From: an uncultured Dehalococcoidia bacterium
GTDB lineage: Bacteria > Chloroflexota > Dehalococcoidia > Lucifugimonadales > JADFKI01
Length of the DNA stretch: 64,000 bases
Assembly: GCA_958295865.1 (NCBI GenBank)
Contig: CATQHF010000001.1
Location: forward strand, 806,001-870,000
Direction of reading: 5' to 3'
Shown: one piece after another, positions 18,632 to 27,983 of the stretch
Numbering within the stretch: the stretch's first letter is position 1
Layout: every line of letters starts with the position of its first letter
The notes under the pieces: model-generated
What the model was told of the DNA's origin: nothing
Databases searched by the model: none
Seen by the model: the letters and a program-made list of their open reading frames with translations, nothing else
Made by a program: the position numbers and the translations under genes

Positions 18632-19546
18632 TTGAGGATTAGAAGTTTCAAGTGGTCGGATGTAGATGCCCTTACCCGTATGCTCAATGACATTGGCGGC
18701 TTGAACGGCAGCGCGAAGGCTTTCGACGCTGCCGCGACGCGCGCTATGCTATCGGTGCCGGGAGCCGACCCGGAACGCCACTGCTTCATAGCCGAGGACG
18801 ACGGCGAGCCGCTCGGATACACGCTTGTATCGTATGAGCCGCCAATCTCCAGGACGGTTGCGAGCGGCGGCGTGCTGCAAGCGCATCGGCGGCGGGGCAT
18901 TGGCAGGGCGCTGCTGCGCCAAGCGGTGGAGCATGCCGCATCGCTGGGCGTCAGAGCGCTGCATGTGGAGGCAAGCGCGCAGGATGCCGAGGCGAACCGC
19001 TTGCTCGCGTCCGAAGGGCTGCAAGTCGTCAAGAGCTACTGGCAGATGCGCTGGCAGTGCGACAGCGTGCCGGATATAGCCCTTCCGCCGGGCTTTGCCG
19101 TGCGTCCGCTCGTCGCCATGCAGGACGAGCAGGCGCTCACTGACTTGCAAAACACATCATTCGGCGAAAACTGGGGCTTCAGCCCCAACACCGTGGAGCA
19201 GATTGCCGCCCGCGTGCGGCAGAACAAGGGCGGGCCTGAGTGTATCCTATTCATCACCGAGCATGGCGAACCGGCAGCCTATAACTGGACGATGTTCCTC
19301 GATGAGGGCGCGGCGTCGAGCGGCGCAATCTCAATGACGGGCGTTCATCCGCGATACCGGGGGCGCGGCATCGGCAGGGCGGTCGTTACCGCCGGCATCG
19401 CCTATCTGGTGGAGCGCGGAGCGTCCCGGGTCGAGCTGGAAGTCGATTCCGACAACGCCCCCGCAAGAGAACTCTATCTCAATCTCGGCTTCCGCAAAAT
19501 CAGCAAGACCGTCTGGTACGAAAAGCGCTTTCAGAACGGAAGCTGA
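18632..19546 (+). CDS. Double-GNAT acetyltransferase
   Basis: 304 aa from the TTG at 18632, with AGAGGG nine bases upstream and a natural N-terminus LRIRSFKWSD; GTG 18626 and ATG 18575 are alternatives. Two GNAT domains in tandem each have an acetyl-CoA loop: HRRRGIGRALLRQA near 95-110 and YRGRGIGRAVVTAG near 245-260, followed by ELYLNLGFRK. The arrangement resembles MshD (mycothiol synthase), which also has two GNAT domains. The PIG-L and MshA-like neighbours fit that idea, but substrate assignment is inference. Confidence 0.85.
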   Translation: MRIRSFKWSDVDALTRMLNDIGGLNGSAKAFDAAATRAMLSVPGADPERHCFIAEDDGEPLGYTLVSYEPPISRTVASGGVLQAHRRRGIGRALLRQAVEHAASLGVRALHVEASAQDAEANRLLASEGLQVVKSYWQMRWQCDSVPDIALPPGFAVRPLVAMQDEQALTDLQNTSFGENWGFSPNTVEQIAARVRQNKGGPECILFITEHGEPAAYNWTMFLDEGAASSGAISMTGVHPRYRGRGIGRAVVTAGIAYLVERGASRVELEVDSDNAPARELYLNLGFRKISKTVWYEKRFQNGS

Positions 19547-19591
19547 CAGGGTTTTTTCCGCTGGGTTCTGTTGACATTTCGCTTTACATCC

Positions 19592-19695
19592 CGTCATTCC
19601 TGCGAAAGCAGGAATCCAGCGCTTTGAGATAGCCTAATATACGCGAAAGCGCCTACATTCTGAGATTCCGGCTTCCCGTTTTTACGGGAACGACG
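19592..19695. repeat. Family B palindromic element, 104 bp
   Basis: Starts CGTCATTCC and ends in a variant GGGAACGACG. Contains TTCCTGC/GCAGGAA-type and CCCGT/ACGGG hairpins. Inverted relative to the copy at 13738. Part of the 407-bp gene-free stretch 19547-19953. Confidence 0.75.
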
Positions 19696-19745
19696 CAAAT
19701 GTCCGCGCAATCTGCTGCCTTGCCAGTGTGTTTCAATTGCCACTT

Positions 19746-19940
19746 TGAACGGGGTGGAGGGCTAAAATCCTTGCCATGTTAGGCGTGTTGCTGGCAGGGA
19801 TTTTAGATTCCTCACTTCGTTCGGAATGACAGAGAAAGATGTTCGGGATGACAGAGAGGCCGTTTGGCATGACAGGGGGCGCGCTTAGAATGCCAGAGAA
19901 TGGCCGCTTGGCATGGCAGTGAGAACGATGCCCTGACAAT
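19746..19940. repeat. Family C repeat (TCGTTCGGAATGACAG type)
   Basis: Two arms (gaacggggtggagggctaaa and tttagattcctcacttcgtt) form a large imperfect inverted repeat. A ladder of GGAATGACAG-like units follows, ending GACAATTGAAAG. Related copies lie at about 30432, 49738, 50505 and 54680. Confidence 0.65.
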
Positions 19941-19953
19941 TGAAAGACCCTAA

Positions 19954-20724
19954 TTATTCTGGCCGTCGATGTTGCCTGTTGCCCGACGGGAGGCTGCTTA
20001 AGTCGGCGGTTTCGTGCAGCATCAGCGTTTCAGGCACGATGATGCCACCTGAAAAGACCATCTTCATGGCTTCTTCCATGCTCATGTCGGTCGTGTACAC
20101 TTCTTCCTGTCTCACCAATGCCAGATTGCCGGATGTGGGGTTGGGCACGGTGGGAATATAGACTACGACCAGCGCGGGGCTATCCGGATTGTCAGAATGG
20201 GAGCGTCCGGCGGTGAAGCCCAAGGCGAACAAGCCGGGTCGGGGCCATTCCACTAGAACCACGCGGCTGACCTCTTGACCGACCGGCGTCGTGAGGCTGT
20301 CGGTCGCCTGCTTCGCTACGCCGTATATGTTCTTGACGACGGGGATGTGGGAGAGCACCGCAACCTTCACATCCACCGCCATTCGCCCTATCCTCACGGT
20401 CATCAGCATGCCGAAGAAGTACAGCAGCGCCAGTCCGAACAGGACGCTTATGACGCCCGCGATTATGCTCGCAATTCTGGGAACACTTTCGTCGAGCGGC
20501 GTGATTCTAATCAGCGCTGCCGACAGCCCGCCAAAGAGTCCGTTAATCTGATGGAAGGCGAAAATCAGTATCCAAGCGGTGATGATGAGCGGAAGCAGCA
20601 CGAGGAAGCCGGCGAGAACGCGCTTCCAGAAGTGTCGCTCTATGCGGATATGGAGTGAAGCGCGCCCGGCTTTCTCGGGCTCAACTTCGTTCTGTGGGGG
20701 AATGGGTGCGCTTGGACCGTTCAT
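19954..20724 (-). CDS. DUF502 family membrane protein (copy 2)
   Basis: 256 aa. Two membrane helices (LAGFLVLLPLIITAWILIFA and ISVLFGLALLYFFGMLM) are followed by the DUF502 core: IPVVKNIYGVAKQ, VSRVVLVEWPRPG and IPTVPNPTSGNLALV. It is paralogous to the protein at 5070-5828 and shares the same landmarks. It starts 4 bp after the glycosyltransferase stop, so the two are cotranscribed. Function unknown. Confidence 0.87.
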   Translation of the reverse strand: MNGPSAPIPPQNEVEPEKAGRASLHIRIERHFWKRVLAGFLVLLPLIITAWILIFAFHQINGLFGGLSAALIRITPLDESVPRIASIIAGVISVLFGLALLYFFGMLMTVRIGRMAVDVKVAVLSHIPVVKNIYGVAKQATDSLTTPVGQEVSRVVLVEWPRPGLFALGFTAGRSHSDNPDSPALVVVYIPTVPNPTSGNLALVRQEEVYTTDMSMEEAMKMVFSGGIIVPETLMLHETADLSSLPSGNRQHRRPE

Positions 20725-20727
20725 TGC

Positions 20728-21954
20728 TCATCCTCCCGTAACGCTTACAAACCCCCGCCCTATGACCTCGGAATAGCAGTTAAGCATACCGTCTGCCATA
20801 GCGGCCCAGCTCATACGGAGCGCCTTGCGTCTTCCGGCGCTGCCCATCGCGCTTCTGAGCAGCGGATTCGCCAGCAAGGTGTCCAGGCTCTGGGCGAACG
20901 GCTCGGGGCATCGCCAGGGAATCAGGTAGCCGCTCTTGCCGTTCTCTACGAAGGTGCTTAGCCCGCCAACTCTGGAGACTACAACGGGAGTGCCGCAGGA
21001 CATCGCTTCGAGAGCCGCCAGCCCGAAACTTTCGTACCAAGACGGCAGCACGAACACATCCGCCGCGCTGTAATAGGCGGGCAACTGTTCTTGGTTCACC
21101 GATCCCGTGAATGTAACTATATCACTTATGTCTAGTTCAAGCGCAAGTCTCTTCAAGTGTTCCAATTCGGCATCTTCTTCGAGGCTGCCGCCCACGATTA
21201 GCAAGCGCGTGTCAGATGAGGCGTCCAGCAGCGCCGCCGCTCGCAGCAGGATGTCCAGCCCTTTGAGCGGCTCTATGCGCCCGACATACAGGACTATGCG
21301 CTTGTCGTCGGTCAGTCCCAGCGTTTTACGCGCCGCCGCCTTGTCAACGGGCTGGAAGAGCGTCAGGTCGACGCCGGGCGGCACGACTCTGACCGGCGTT
21401 ATATTCGCCTGATACAGATTGGCGGTGTCTGCCTTCTCGATGTGCGTGGATACGACTACGGCGTCCGCGCTGTTCATGACTTGCTTCTCGACTACGGCGC
21501 GCTGTGCCGATTCGCGCTCACCGGCGCGCGCGCGCTGCTTGGTGCGCGCCAGCGTGTGGAATGTGGCGATGTGCGGTATGTCCCAGCGACGGCTCAGCTC
21601 CACGCCGACGCGACCGGACAGCCAGTAGTGGCTGTGCAGCAGATCGTAGTCGACGCCTTCGCTCTGCCGGAAGCGACATAGGTTCTCGATGAACGCCGGG
21701 ATGTGCGCGTACAGGTCTTCTTTGGGCGTGGCAGGCGGGCCGGCGTCGAGGTGTATCACGCGCGCGCCGTAGCCGATGTCGATTATCTGCGGCTCGTCGG
21801 CGTGGTGCCTGCGCGTATAGAGATCTACCTGATGCCCGCGCCTGCCAAGTTCGCGCGCAAGCTGGCGCACATATACATTCATTCCGCCCGTGTCCTTCTC
21901 TCCAAGGCGGCCTGCGGGGCAGCTGTGGAAGATGAGGAGCGCGAGTCTGAGCAT
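20728..21954 (-). CDS. GT4 glycosyltransferase, MshA/sucrose-phosphate-synthase like
   Basis: 408 aa from the ATG at 21954, which has GGAGG five bases upstream. N-terminal acceptor domain with KDTGGMNVYVRQLARELGRR, close to the Gly loop of MshA and sucrose synthases. Donor domain has the retaining GT-B patterns VVPPGVDLTLF, LYVGRIEPLKGLDILL and PSWYESFGLAALEAMSCGTP (the E-x7-E motif). It transfers a sugar from a nucleotide donor; MshA moves GlcNAc to inositol phosphate. The acceptor cannot be fixed from sequence. It is cotranscribed with the DUF502 gene. Confidence 0.88.
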   Translation of the reverse strand: MLRLALLIFHSCPAGRLGEKDTGGMNVYVRQLARELGRRGHQVDLYTRRHHADEPQIIDIGYGARVIHLDAGPPATPKEDLYAHIPAFIENLCRFRQSEGVDYDLLHSHYWLSGRVGVELSRRWDIPHIATFHTLARTKQRARAGERESAQRAVVEKQVMNSADAVVVSTHIEKADTANLYQANITPVRVVPPGVDLTLFQPVDKAAARKTLGLTDDKRIVLYVGRIEPLKGLDILLRAAALLDASSDTRLLIVGGSLEEDAELEHLKRLALELDISDIVTFTGSVNQEQLPAYYSAADVFVLPSWYESFGLAALEAMSCGTPVVVSRVGGLSTFVENGKSGYLIPWRCPEPFAQSLDTLLANPLLRSAMGSAGRRKALRMSWAAMADGMLNCYSEVIGRGFVSVTGG

Positions 21955-21999
21955 GGGTGCCTCCGATGGGGCTGACGGGGCTAACATGGGTGGACGAGG

Positions 22000-23001
22000 T
22001 TAATCACGGCGGATGACCAGTTCGTGGATGCTCTGGTTGGCGCCGCCGAGGTTGTATTTGTAGCGTTCGTTGCCGCGCAGGAAGTCGAAAGACGCCTTCC
22101 CGGTCTCTATCGCGTCCTGTATGCAGAGCGCCTTGTTCAGCAGTCCGACGCTCAGCGCGGAATACTCGGGGTCGTAGCCGCTATTGTAGAGCAGGTAGTC
22201 GCCGCCGTAGTCGAAGCAGATGCAGGACGCCACGCGCACATCATTCAGCTCGAGAAAGAAGAGCTTGAACTGGCCGCGAGGCGCGAGTTCGCGCGCGAGT
22301 TCGCGGAAGAACTGCTCGCGGTCGGCGGTCAGGAAGCCGTCCTTGTCTTGGCTGCTGGCGCGCATGAGCCGGAAGAACTCAGGCATCGCGTCCGCTATCG
22401 TTTCGGCGTCCTCGCAGGTGTACTGCCTGGCGGAGTTGCCGTTGTTGAGGCGGCGCAGCTTGCGGCGCAGTTCGTGGCGGTCTTTCTTTCGCAGCCCTGA
22501 CAAGTACTCGTCCCACGAGGGTTGCAGCGTGGCGTATGGCGACACATCCTCTTCGGTGATGCTGCTGGCGCAGCCGTTAGCCTGCGCGAGCGCGGGCAGG
22601 CGTTCCAGCGTCGCCGAACTCTCGCGCAGCGACTTCAATTCCAGCGTCTTCCAGTCCAGATTCTCGATGTGCTGCCACAAGGTTGGGTAGAAGTCGGATT
22701 CGCAGCCGTCGCGCACGAGGAAGTCGTGATAGTCGAACAGGTCGGTGTCGCCAAGGAACGACAGGGTATCGCCGCGCACCATCAGCGGCGCGATGCCCAG
22801 CAGCTCATCGCCACGCCGCACGGAGAGGATTTCGAGGCTGGCGTCGCCGCCGTATCGTTGCCACCAGAGCCGCTGCCACCATGGTGTTATGAAGATGGTG
22901 TTTGCGTCGGTGTGCGGCAGTATCCGCTCCCATTCACAGCTGACGCTCTCGAAGCTTTCTTTTTGGGCGCTGATGGTCGTGGTCGTCGTGGTGGTGGTCA
23001 T
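22000..23001 (-). CDS. FemAB/BioF2-like GNAT acyltransferase
   Basis: 333 aa. After an unusual run of eight Thr codons at the N-terminus come two GNAT-fold halves like those of FemAB/CelD-type proteins: FITPWWQRLWWQRYG, RRGDELLGIAPLMVRG, then KKDRHELRRKLRRL, FFLELNDVRVASCICFDYGG and FDFLRGNERYKYNLGG. These enzymes transfer acyl or aminoacyl groups in envelope assembly. GGAGACCG precedes the ATG. The gene lies between folE and the glycosyltransferase with no overlap. Substrate unknown. Confidence 0.82.
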   Translation of the reverse strand: MTTTTTTTTISAQKESFESVSCEWERILPHTDANTIFITPWWQRLWWQRYGGDASLEILSVRRGDELLGIAPLMVRGDTLSFLGDTDLFDYHDFLVRDGCESDFYPTLWQHIENLDWKTLELKSLRESSATLERLPALAQANGCASSITEEDVSPYATLQPSWDEYLSGLRKKDRHELRRKLRRLNNGNSARQYTCEDAETIADAMPEFFRLMRASSQDKDGFLTADREQFFRELARELAPRGQFKLFFLELNDVRVASCICFDYGGDYLLYNSGYDPEYSALSVGLLNKALCIQDAIETGKASFDFLRGNERYKYNLGGANQSIHELVIRRD

Positions 23002-23077
23002 TCGGTCTCCCTAGACGGCGCGAGAAAGTTTGACGCGCTGCCGTCTCGTCTCCAATCTGATTTTCTGCTGCTGCCGG

Positions 23078-23638
23078 TCATTGGGTCTCCCTGAGCAGCG
23101 CGAAGAACTCCTCACGCGCTGCCGTCTGCGTTTTCAGGCTGCCCCTTGTGGCGGTGGTAACAATCTTGCTTCCGGGCTTGCGCGCGCCGCGAATGGACAT
23201 GCACATGTGCTCCGCGCTCATTACCACGGCAACGCCCGCCGGCCGCAGCGTATCGTGGAGCGTATCCGCGAGCTGGTTCGTCAGTCGCTCTTGTATCTGC
23301 GGCCTGCTTGCCAGGATGTCCAGCGCGCGCGCCAGCTTGGATACGCCGACCACGCGGCCGGTGGGCGTGTATGCGATGTGTGCGCTGCCGAAGAAGGGCA
23401 TGAAGTGGTGTTCGCAGATTGAGTCGAAGGGCACATTCTGCAGAATTACCGTCTCATCATGCCCTTCATCAAAGCCGGTGGTGAGCGCGCTTGCGGCGTC
23501 CTGCCCAATGCCTGAGAACAGCTCGCCGTACATTTTGGCTACGCGGCGGGGCGTGTCCGCCAAGCCTTCGCGCTGCGGGTCTTCGCCTATGGCGACCAGC
23601 ACCGATCTTATGGCGTCCTGTATCTTGTCGTAATCCAA
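23078..23638 (-). CDS. folE: GTP cyclohydrolase I
   Basis: 186 aa from the TTG at 23638, one base after the thrC stop; the open frame extends upstream into thrC but that would add 51 residues absent from the family. The zinc and catalytic residues are in DSICEHHFMPFFG and AEHMCMSIRGARKPGS. It converts GTP to dihydroneopterin triphosphate, the first step to folate or other pterins. The tight spacing suggests cotranscription and coupling with thrC. Confidence 0.94.
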   Translation of the reverse strand: MDYDKIQDAIRSVLVAIGEDPQREGLADTPRRVAKMYGELFSGIGQDAASALTTGFDEGHDETVILQNVPFDSICEHHFMPFFGSAHIAYTPTGRVVGVSKLARALDILASRPQIQERLTNQLADTLHDTLRPAGVAVVMSAEHMCMSIRGARKPGSKIVTTATRGSLKTQTAAREEFFALLRETQ

Positions 23639-23639
23639 C

Positions 23640-24695
23640 CTATGCGAGTCCCATGGCGTCTTCGATTGCGTCGATGTCTGCGGGGTATTCTTCCATGAAG
23701 GCGGGTTCGACAGTAACCGCCGTGTCCGGATCCTTGAGTCCGCTGCCTGTGATGACGCAGACGACCTTGCCGTCGTTGAGGCGCATTCCACCGCGAGCCA
23801 GCTTCAGCAAGCCCGCAACTGAGGCTGCCGACGCCGGTTCGCAGAATATGCCCTCCTGCCGCGCCATCATCGTGTATGCTTCCATAATCTCGTCGTCGGT
23901 TACGGCGTCTATGACTCCGCCCGACTCGTCACGCGCCCTCACCGCCTTCTTCCAGCTTGCGGGATTGCCCACCCTTATGGCGGATGCGATGGTATCGGGC
24001 GACTCGATGGGACGCCCCTTGACGATTGCGGCTGCGCCGGATGCCTCGAAGCCCATCATTCGGGGCATAGCGCCCGTCCACTCCATGCGGTGCGCCTCCT
24101 GAAAGCCCATCCAGTACGCGGTGATGTTGCCCGCGTTGCCCACCGGAATGAACAGGTGGGCGGGCGCGCCGCCGAGGTCTTGCACAATCTCGAAAGCCGC
24201 CGTCTTCTGTCCTTGCAGCCTGTACGGATTGAGCGAGTTGACCAGCACGACGGGGTGCTTGTCCGCGATTTCGCGCACGAGCCGCAGGGCGTCGTCGAAG
24301 CCGCCGTCTATGAGCATGATGCGCGCGCCGTAGGTTATCGCCTGCGCCAGCTTGCCGCGAGCGACATAGTCCTTCGGCACGAATATGATGGTGGACAGTC
24401 CGCAGCGCGCGCCGTAAGCCGCCGCCGATGCTGAGGTGTTGCCTGTGGACGCGCATACGATAGTGTCGCCGCCCTCTTCCAGCGCCTTCGCCACCGCGAC
24501 GACCATGCCCCTGTCCTTGAACGAGCCTGTCGGGTTGCAGCTTTCCAGCTTGAAGTAGAGTTCATCGCAGCCCACTTCCCGCGCGACGCTGGCGGACTTC
24601 ACTAGCGGAGTATCTCCCTCCCCCAGAGTGAAAATCGGTGTCTTGTCGGTTACAGGGAGGTAATCCTTGTACCGTTCGAGAACTCCAGTTATCAT
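23640..24695 (-). CDS. thrC: Threonine synthase
   Basis: 351 aa from the ATG at 24695, which follows GGAGAGAG; a GTG at 24719 lacks a ribosome site. It is a fold-type II PLP enzyme: CNPTGSFKDRGM holds the PLP Lys, ASTGNTSASAAAY binds phosphate, VGNAGNITAYWMGF holds the cofactor glycine loop, and CVITGSGLKD lies near the end. It converts O-phosphohomoserine to threonine. Upstream is a 385-bp gap with a partial family B repeat. Confidence 0.94.
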   Translation of the reverse strand: MITGVLERYKDYLPVTDKTPIFTLGEGDTPLVKSASVAREVGCDELYFKLESCNPTGSFKDRGMVVAVAKALEEGGDTIVCASTGNTSASAAAYGARCGLSTIIFVPKDYVARGKLAQAITYGARIMLIDGGFDDALRLVREIADKHPVVLVNSLNPYRLQGQKTAAFEIVQDLGGAPAHLFIPVGNAGNITAYWMGFQEAHRMEWTGAMPRMMGFEASGAAAIVKGRPIESPDTIASAIRVGNPASWKKAVRARDESGGVIDAVTDDEIMEAYTMMARQEGIFCEPASAASVAGLLKLARGGMRLNDGKVVCVITGSGLKDPDTAVTVEPAFMEEYPADIDAIEDAMGLA

Positions 24696-25080
24696 CTCTC
24701 TCCGTGTTTTCGTGTTCACAGGGGTGGGCGCGGCGTCGTCCGTCGTGGCTCGTCCGATTTTATCACACTTCGCCGCGTAAGACTAAATAAGCGCGAAATG
24801 ACGGGTTGGACAGGACGGGGCAGGGTTTTCATCCCGAAATCATCTTTATTATGTTAGCCTTCGGTGGTGTTGTTGCTATATCGCACTGGATTCCTGCTTT
24901 CGCAGGAATGACGAAAAGGTTTGCAACCCATTTGGAAATGCTATCTTCGGTGGCGTCGCCCTTGAATCGCAGACTTTATTCGCCATACAATAGCAGTTCA
25001 CCCAATCGGACGAATTGCGGCTCACCGCACGGACACCGCAAGACCGCAAGGTTGACGCGATAGATAAGGGAGGGGCGCTA
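24696..25080. other. Gene-free stretch upstream of hpf and thrC
   Basis: A divergent intergenic region. It holds a partial family B hairpin (ATTCCTGCTTTCGCAGGAAT at about 24889-24908) and otherwise no open frame, RNA-like fold or operator that I can support. Confidence 0.6.
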
Positions 25081-25674
25081 ATGGAAATGCAGATACTGGT
25101 CAGGAACATGAGGCTGAGTGGGCACTCCGAGGACTACATCCAGAAGAAGATGGCGCGCCTGGAACGCCACCTGAGGGAGCGCGCCGACGCCAGGCTCGAA
25201 TTGTCGCGCACATCGGCGCGCTCTGAGACCGACCGATTTGTGGCGCAGATGACCATCAACGCGAGCGGCACGACGCTGCGGGGGCAGGAGAACGGGCTGA
25301 CGCTGTTCGCCGCGGTGGATGCGGTCGCCGATGTCATGGACAAGCAGATAAGGCGCTACAAGGGCAGGGCGTACAGGACTTCGCAGGCGCGCAGGTCTGC
25401 GAGAAGCCAGGCTATTCGCGAGGATGTGGGCGCATTGATGGAAGAGATAGCGGCTGACGACGAAGCGCAGAATGAGCCGCTCGAGGAGCTGGGCAAGGTG
25501 GTGCGCGTGAAGCGGTTTCCGATGAAGCCGATGGTGATTGAGGATGCCATCATGGAGATGGAGTTGCTCGACCACGACTTCTTCCTGTTCCAAAACGCGG
25601 AGACGGAGCGGCACAGCGTAGTGTATCGCCGCGCCGACGGCGACTATGGCATCATAGAGCCGGATGTGGCATAG
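25081..25674 (+). CDS. hpf: Ribosome hibernation promoting factor, long form
   Basis: 197 aa from the ATG at 25081 with GGGAGGGG upstream; the frame opens at 25015. The N-terminal RaiA/HPF domain (1-100) has MQILVRNMRLSGHSEDYI and DAVADVMDKQIRRYKG. The C-terminal HPF domain (about 135-190) has VVRVKRFPMKPMVIEDAIM, the conserved KRF-x-KPM motif that dimerises ribosomes. Long HPF pairs 70S ribosomes into inactive 100S particles during starvation. Single gene. Confidence 0.95.
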   Translation: MEMQILVRNMRLSGHSEDYIQKKMARLERHLRERADARLELSRTSARSETDRFVAQMTINASGTTLRGQENGLTLFAAVDAVADVMDKQIRRYKGRAYRTSQARRSARSQAIREDVGALMEEIAADDEAQNEPLEELGKVVRVKRFPMKPMVIEDAIMEMELLDHDFFLFQNAETERHSVVYRRADGDYGIIEPDVA

Positions 25675-25715
25675 GCTTTGCCGGCGGTGATGGACGGGAT
25701 GGATAGGAGCTAGGT

Positions 25716-26306
25716 GTGATGGATTCCGGTTATCAGATACCGTACTTCTGGGCGTATGTGGGGCCGCCGGACATGCCGGAGCCTGGGTTTTACGAAGACC
25801 CTATGAGCCTGCGTCCTTATGGCATCAAATGGGAAAAGATGTGGCGCATTGTTGGATTCAACTTGTACGGCGAATCTGCGTCTGTCGTTAATACTGAATG
25901 GTTGGACAAAGCAATGCAGTCTAAAGTTGTGCTTCGCCTGGATGTATTCTACGAAAGGACGGGTATCAAGCCGAATGGAGAATTGGCGCTGCTCATACGA
26001 GGGCATGGGCATGGCGATGAGCAAAATGTGAACGGCAACGATGAGCACATTCAACAACTCTATATTCCACGAGCCAAGTGCATAAAGGTGACGCGAATAT
26101 CGCCGGATGAATGGGAAGATGACGACCCGTTAGACGCTATTCTGACTTTCTGTGCGGATTTTCAGTCGGTTCGCTATATGGATAGTGAGACGGAGGCCGA
26201 CGCTTGGGATAAGCAGATCGAGGAAGACGCTAATTCGGGCAGGCTGGACGCGCTCGCTGAAGAGGCGATGTCGGATTTCCGAGCGGGAAGATATACGGAA
26301 TTGTGA
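25716..26306 (+). CDS. Hypothetical protein with antitoxin-like C-terminal tail
   Basis: 196 aa. The N-terminal 150 residues match nothing I know; they are rich in aromatic residues (YQIPYFWAYVGPPDMPEPGF) and include GHGHGDEQ. The last 35 residues, with GRLDALAEEAMSDFRAGRY, look like the C-terminal tail of antitoxins that precede RelE/ParE-like toxins. The stop overlaps the GTG of a broken toxin frame (26303). The gene may be an antitoxin with an unrelated N-terminal part, or a gene product fused to an antitoxin remnant. It has no strong ribosome site. Confidence 0.6.
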   Translation: MMDSGYQIPYFWAYVGPPDMPEPGFYEDPMSLRPYGIKWEKMWRIVGFNLYGESASVVNTEWLDKAMQSKVVLRLDVFYERTGIKPNGELALLIRGHGHGDEQNVNGNDEHIQQLYIPRAKCIKVTRISPDEWEDDDPLDAILTFCADFQSVRYMDSETEADAWDKQIEEDANSGRLDALAEEAMSDFRAGRYTEL

Positions 26307-26540
26307 GGCACTTCACAGAGCCTAGGTTCTGGCAACACTACCGCAGGCTTCCTGCAAATGTTCAGAGGCTTGCGGATGAAAACTTTCAGATTCTAAAGCG
26401 AAACCCAAGACATCCTTCTCTGCAATTCAAGAAGGTCGGTAGATACTGGTCTGCAAGGGTTGGCGTATGAGGGTGAGCGAGGCTTGGTTTGGTTTTGGAT
26501 TGAAATCCATAATGAGTATGGCAGGCGGATAAGGCGATAG
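26303..26540 (+). pseudogene. Decayed RelE/ParE-like toxin
   Basis: The GTG at 26303 overlaps the preceding stop. It gives 55 codons with FWQHYRRLPANVQRLADENF and RHPSLQFKKVGRYWSARVGV, typical of the plasmid-stabilisation toxin family, then hits TGA at 26468. In the next frame the expected C-terminus resumes directly at 26469 (GLVWFWIEIHNEYGRRIR) and ends at TAG 26538. The strand normally lying between (R-Y-R-A-L-type) is missing. A deletion of about 20 bases with a frameshift explains this. Confidence 0.75.
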
Positions 26541-26582
26541 GGGCTATATCCTTGCTGAGCATTCGCAGTCTTTGACGGGAGT

Positions 26583-27833
26583 ATGACTTTGAAATCACTG
26601 ATGGAACAAGACCCCGAAATCGCCGGCGCGATCCGCAGCGAAATCGACCGCCAGCGCAGCAATATCAACCTCATCGCGTCCGAAAACTTCGCAAGCAGAG
26701 CCGTGCTCGAGGCGCAGGGTTCGGTTCTGACGAATAAGTACGCTGAGGGCTATCCGGGGCGGCGCTACTATGGCGGCTGCGAGTTCGTGGATGTCGCGGA
26801 GCGGCTGGCTATCGGACGCGCGAAGCGGCTGTTCGGCGCGGAGCATGCCAATGTGCAGCCGCACAGCGGCGCGCAGGCGAATATGGCGGCGTACTTCGCC
26901 ACGCTTCAGCCCGGCGATACCATCATGGGCATGAGCCTCGACCAAGGGGGGCATCTGACGCACGGCGCGGCGGTCAACTTCTCTGCCAAGATTTACGATG
27001 TCGTTCAGTACGGCGTTGACCGCGAGACGGAGCTCATCGACTACGATGAGGTCGAGCGGCTTGCCAAAGAGCATCGCCCCAAGCTGATAGTCGTGGGCGC
27101 GAGCGCCTACACGCGCATCATCGACTTTCCGCGCTTTCGCGGCATCGCCGACGAGGTGGACGCCAAGCTGATGGTGGATATGGCGCACATCGCGGGGCTA
27201 GTGGCTGCCGATGAACACCCCTCGCCCGTGCCGCTCGCGGAGATTGTAACGACCACGACGCACAAGACGCTGCGGGGGCCTAGAGGCGGCATGATTTTGT
27301 GCGACGAGGCGCACCGCCGGGCGATAAACAGCGCGGTGTTCCCGAACATGCAGGGCGGGCCTCTGGAGCATGTCATCGCGGCGAAGGCGGTGGCGTTTGG
27401 CGAGGCGATGAAGCCGGAGTTCGCCGAATACCAGCGTTCCATACGCGCCAATGCCGTTGCGCTCGCGGACGAACTGCAAGCGGGCGGGCTGCGTTTGGTG
27501 TCGGGCGGCACGGACAATCACATCGTGCTTGTGGATCTGACGCCTATGGACATCACCGGACGGCAGGCAGAGGAGGCGCTCGGCGAAGCCAACATCGTGG
27601 TGAACAGGAACGCTATACCGTATGACCGAAAGCCGCCGCGCACCGCCAGCGGCATGCGGCTTGGCACGCCGTCGATTACCAGTCGCGGGATGGGTGCCGC
27701 TGAGTCGCGTCAGATAGGCAGGCTCATCTTCAAGGTGCTGGGGAACCCGCAGAGCGATACCGCCAAGGGCGAGGCGCGCGACGAGGCGCTGAACCTGTGC
27801 GCCCGATTCCCCGCGCCGGGCATGGATGTATAG
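26583..27833 (+). CDS. glyA: Serine hydroxymethyltransferase
   Basis: 416 aa, normal length. The PLP Lys is in [14 protein letters not shown] near 225; other landmarks are [32 protein letters not shown] and [13 protein letters not shown]. It interconverts serine and glycine while charging tetrahydrofolate with a one-carbon unit in the cytosol. ACGGGAG precedes the ATG. Single gene. Confidence 0.96.
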   Translation: MTLKSLMEQDPEIAGAIRSEIDRQRSNINLIASENFASRAVLEAQGSVLTNKYAEGYPGRRYYGGCEFVDVAERLAIGRAKRLFGAEHANVQPHSGAQANMAAYFATLQPGDTIMGMSLDQGGHLTHGAAVNFSAKIYDVVQYGVDRETELIDYDEVERLAKEHRPKLIVVGASAYTRIIDFPRFRGIADEVDAKLMVDMAHIAGLVAADEHPSPVPLAEIVTTTTHKTLRGPRGGMILCDEAHRRAINSAVFPNMQGGPLEHVIAAKAVAFGEAMKPEFAEYQRSIRANAVALADELQAGGLRLVSGGTDNHIVLVDLTPMDITGRQAEEALGEANIVVNRNAIPYDRKPPRTASGMRLGTPSITSRGMGAAESRQIGRLIFKVLGNPQSDTAKGEARDEALNLCARFPAPGMDV

Positions 27834-27983
27834 GGTCAGCCGTTGCCGTTGCCTGTCGGCGCTTGTCCGCTATCGCTGGCTACCCGTCGGATTCATCAAG
27901 CCGTAGCCGACATTGTAACCATCGTGTAACTAGTTAGGGCGGTCGGGCGTCAGGCGTCGCATATTAGGTTGTGTGGGCATTTG

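Noticed and set aside
23638..23791. A longer N-terminus for folE reaching into thrC
   Set aside because: It would overlap thrC by 150 bases and add residues absent from GTP cyclohydrolase I proteins.
26303..26470. Selenocysteine reading of the TGA at 26468 in the toxin frame
   Set aside because: The sequence after the TGA in that frame is not toxin-like and soon stops again; the true C-terminus is in another frame, so it is a frameshift.
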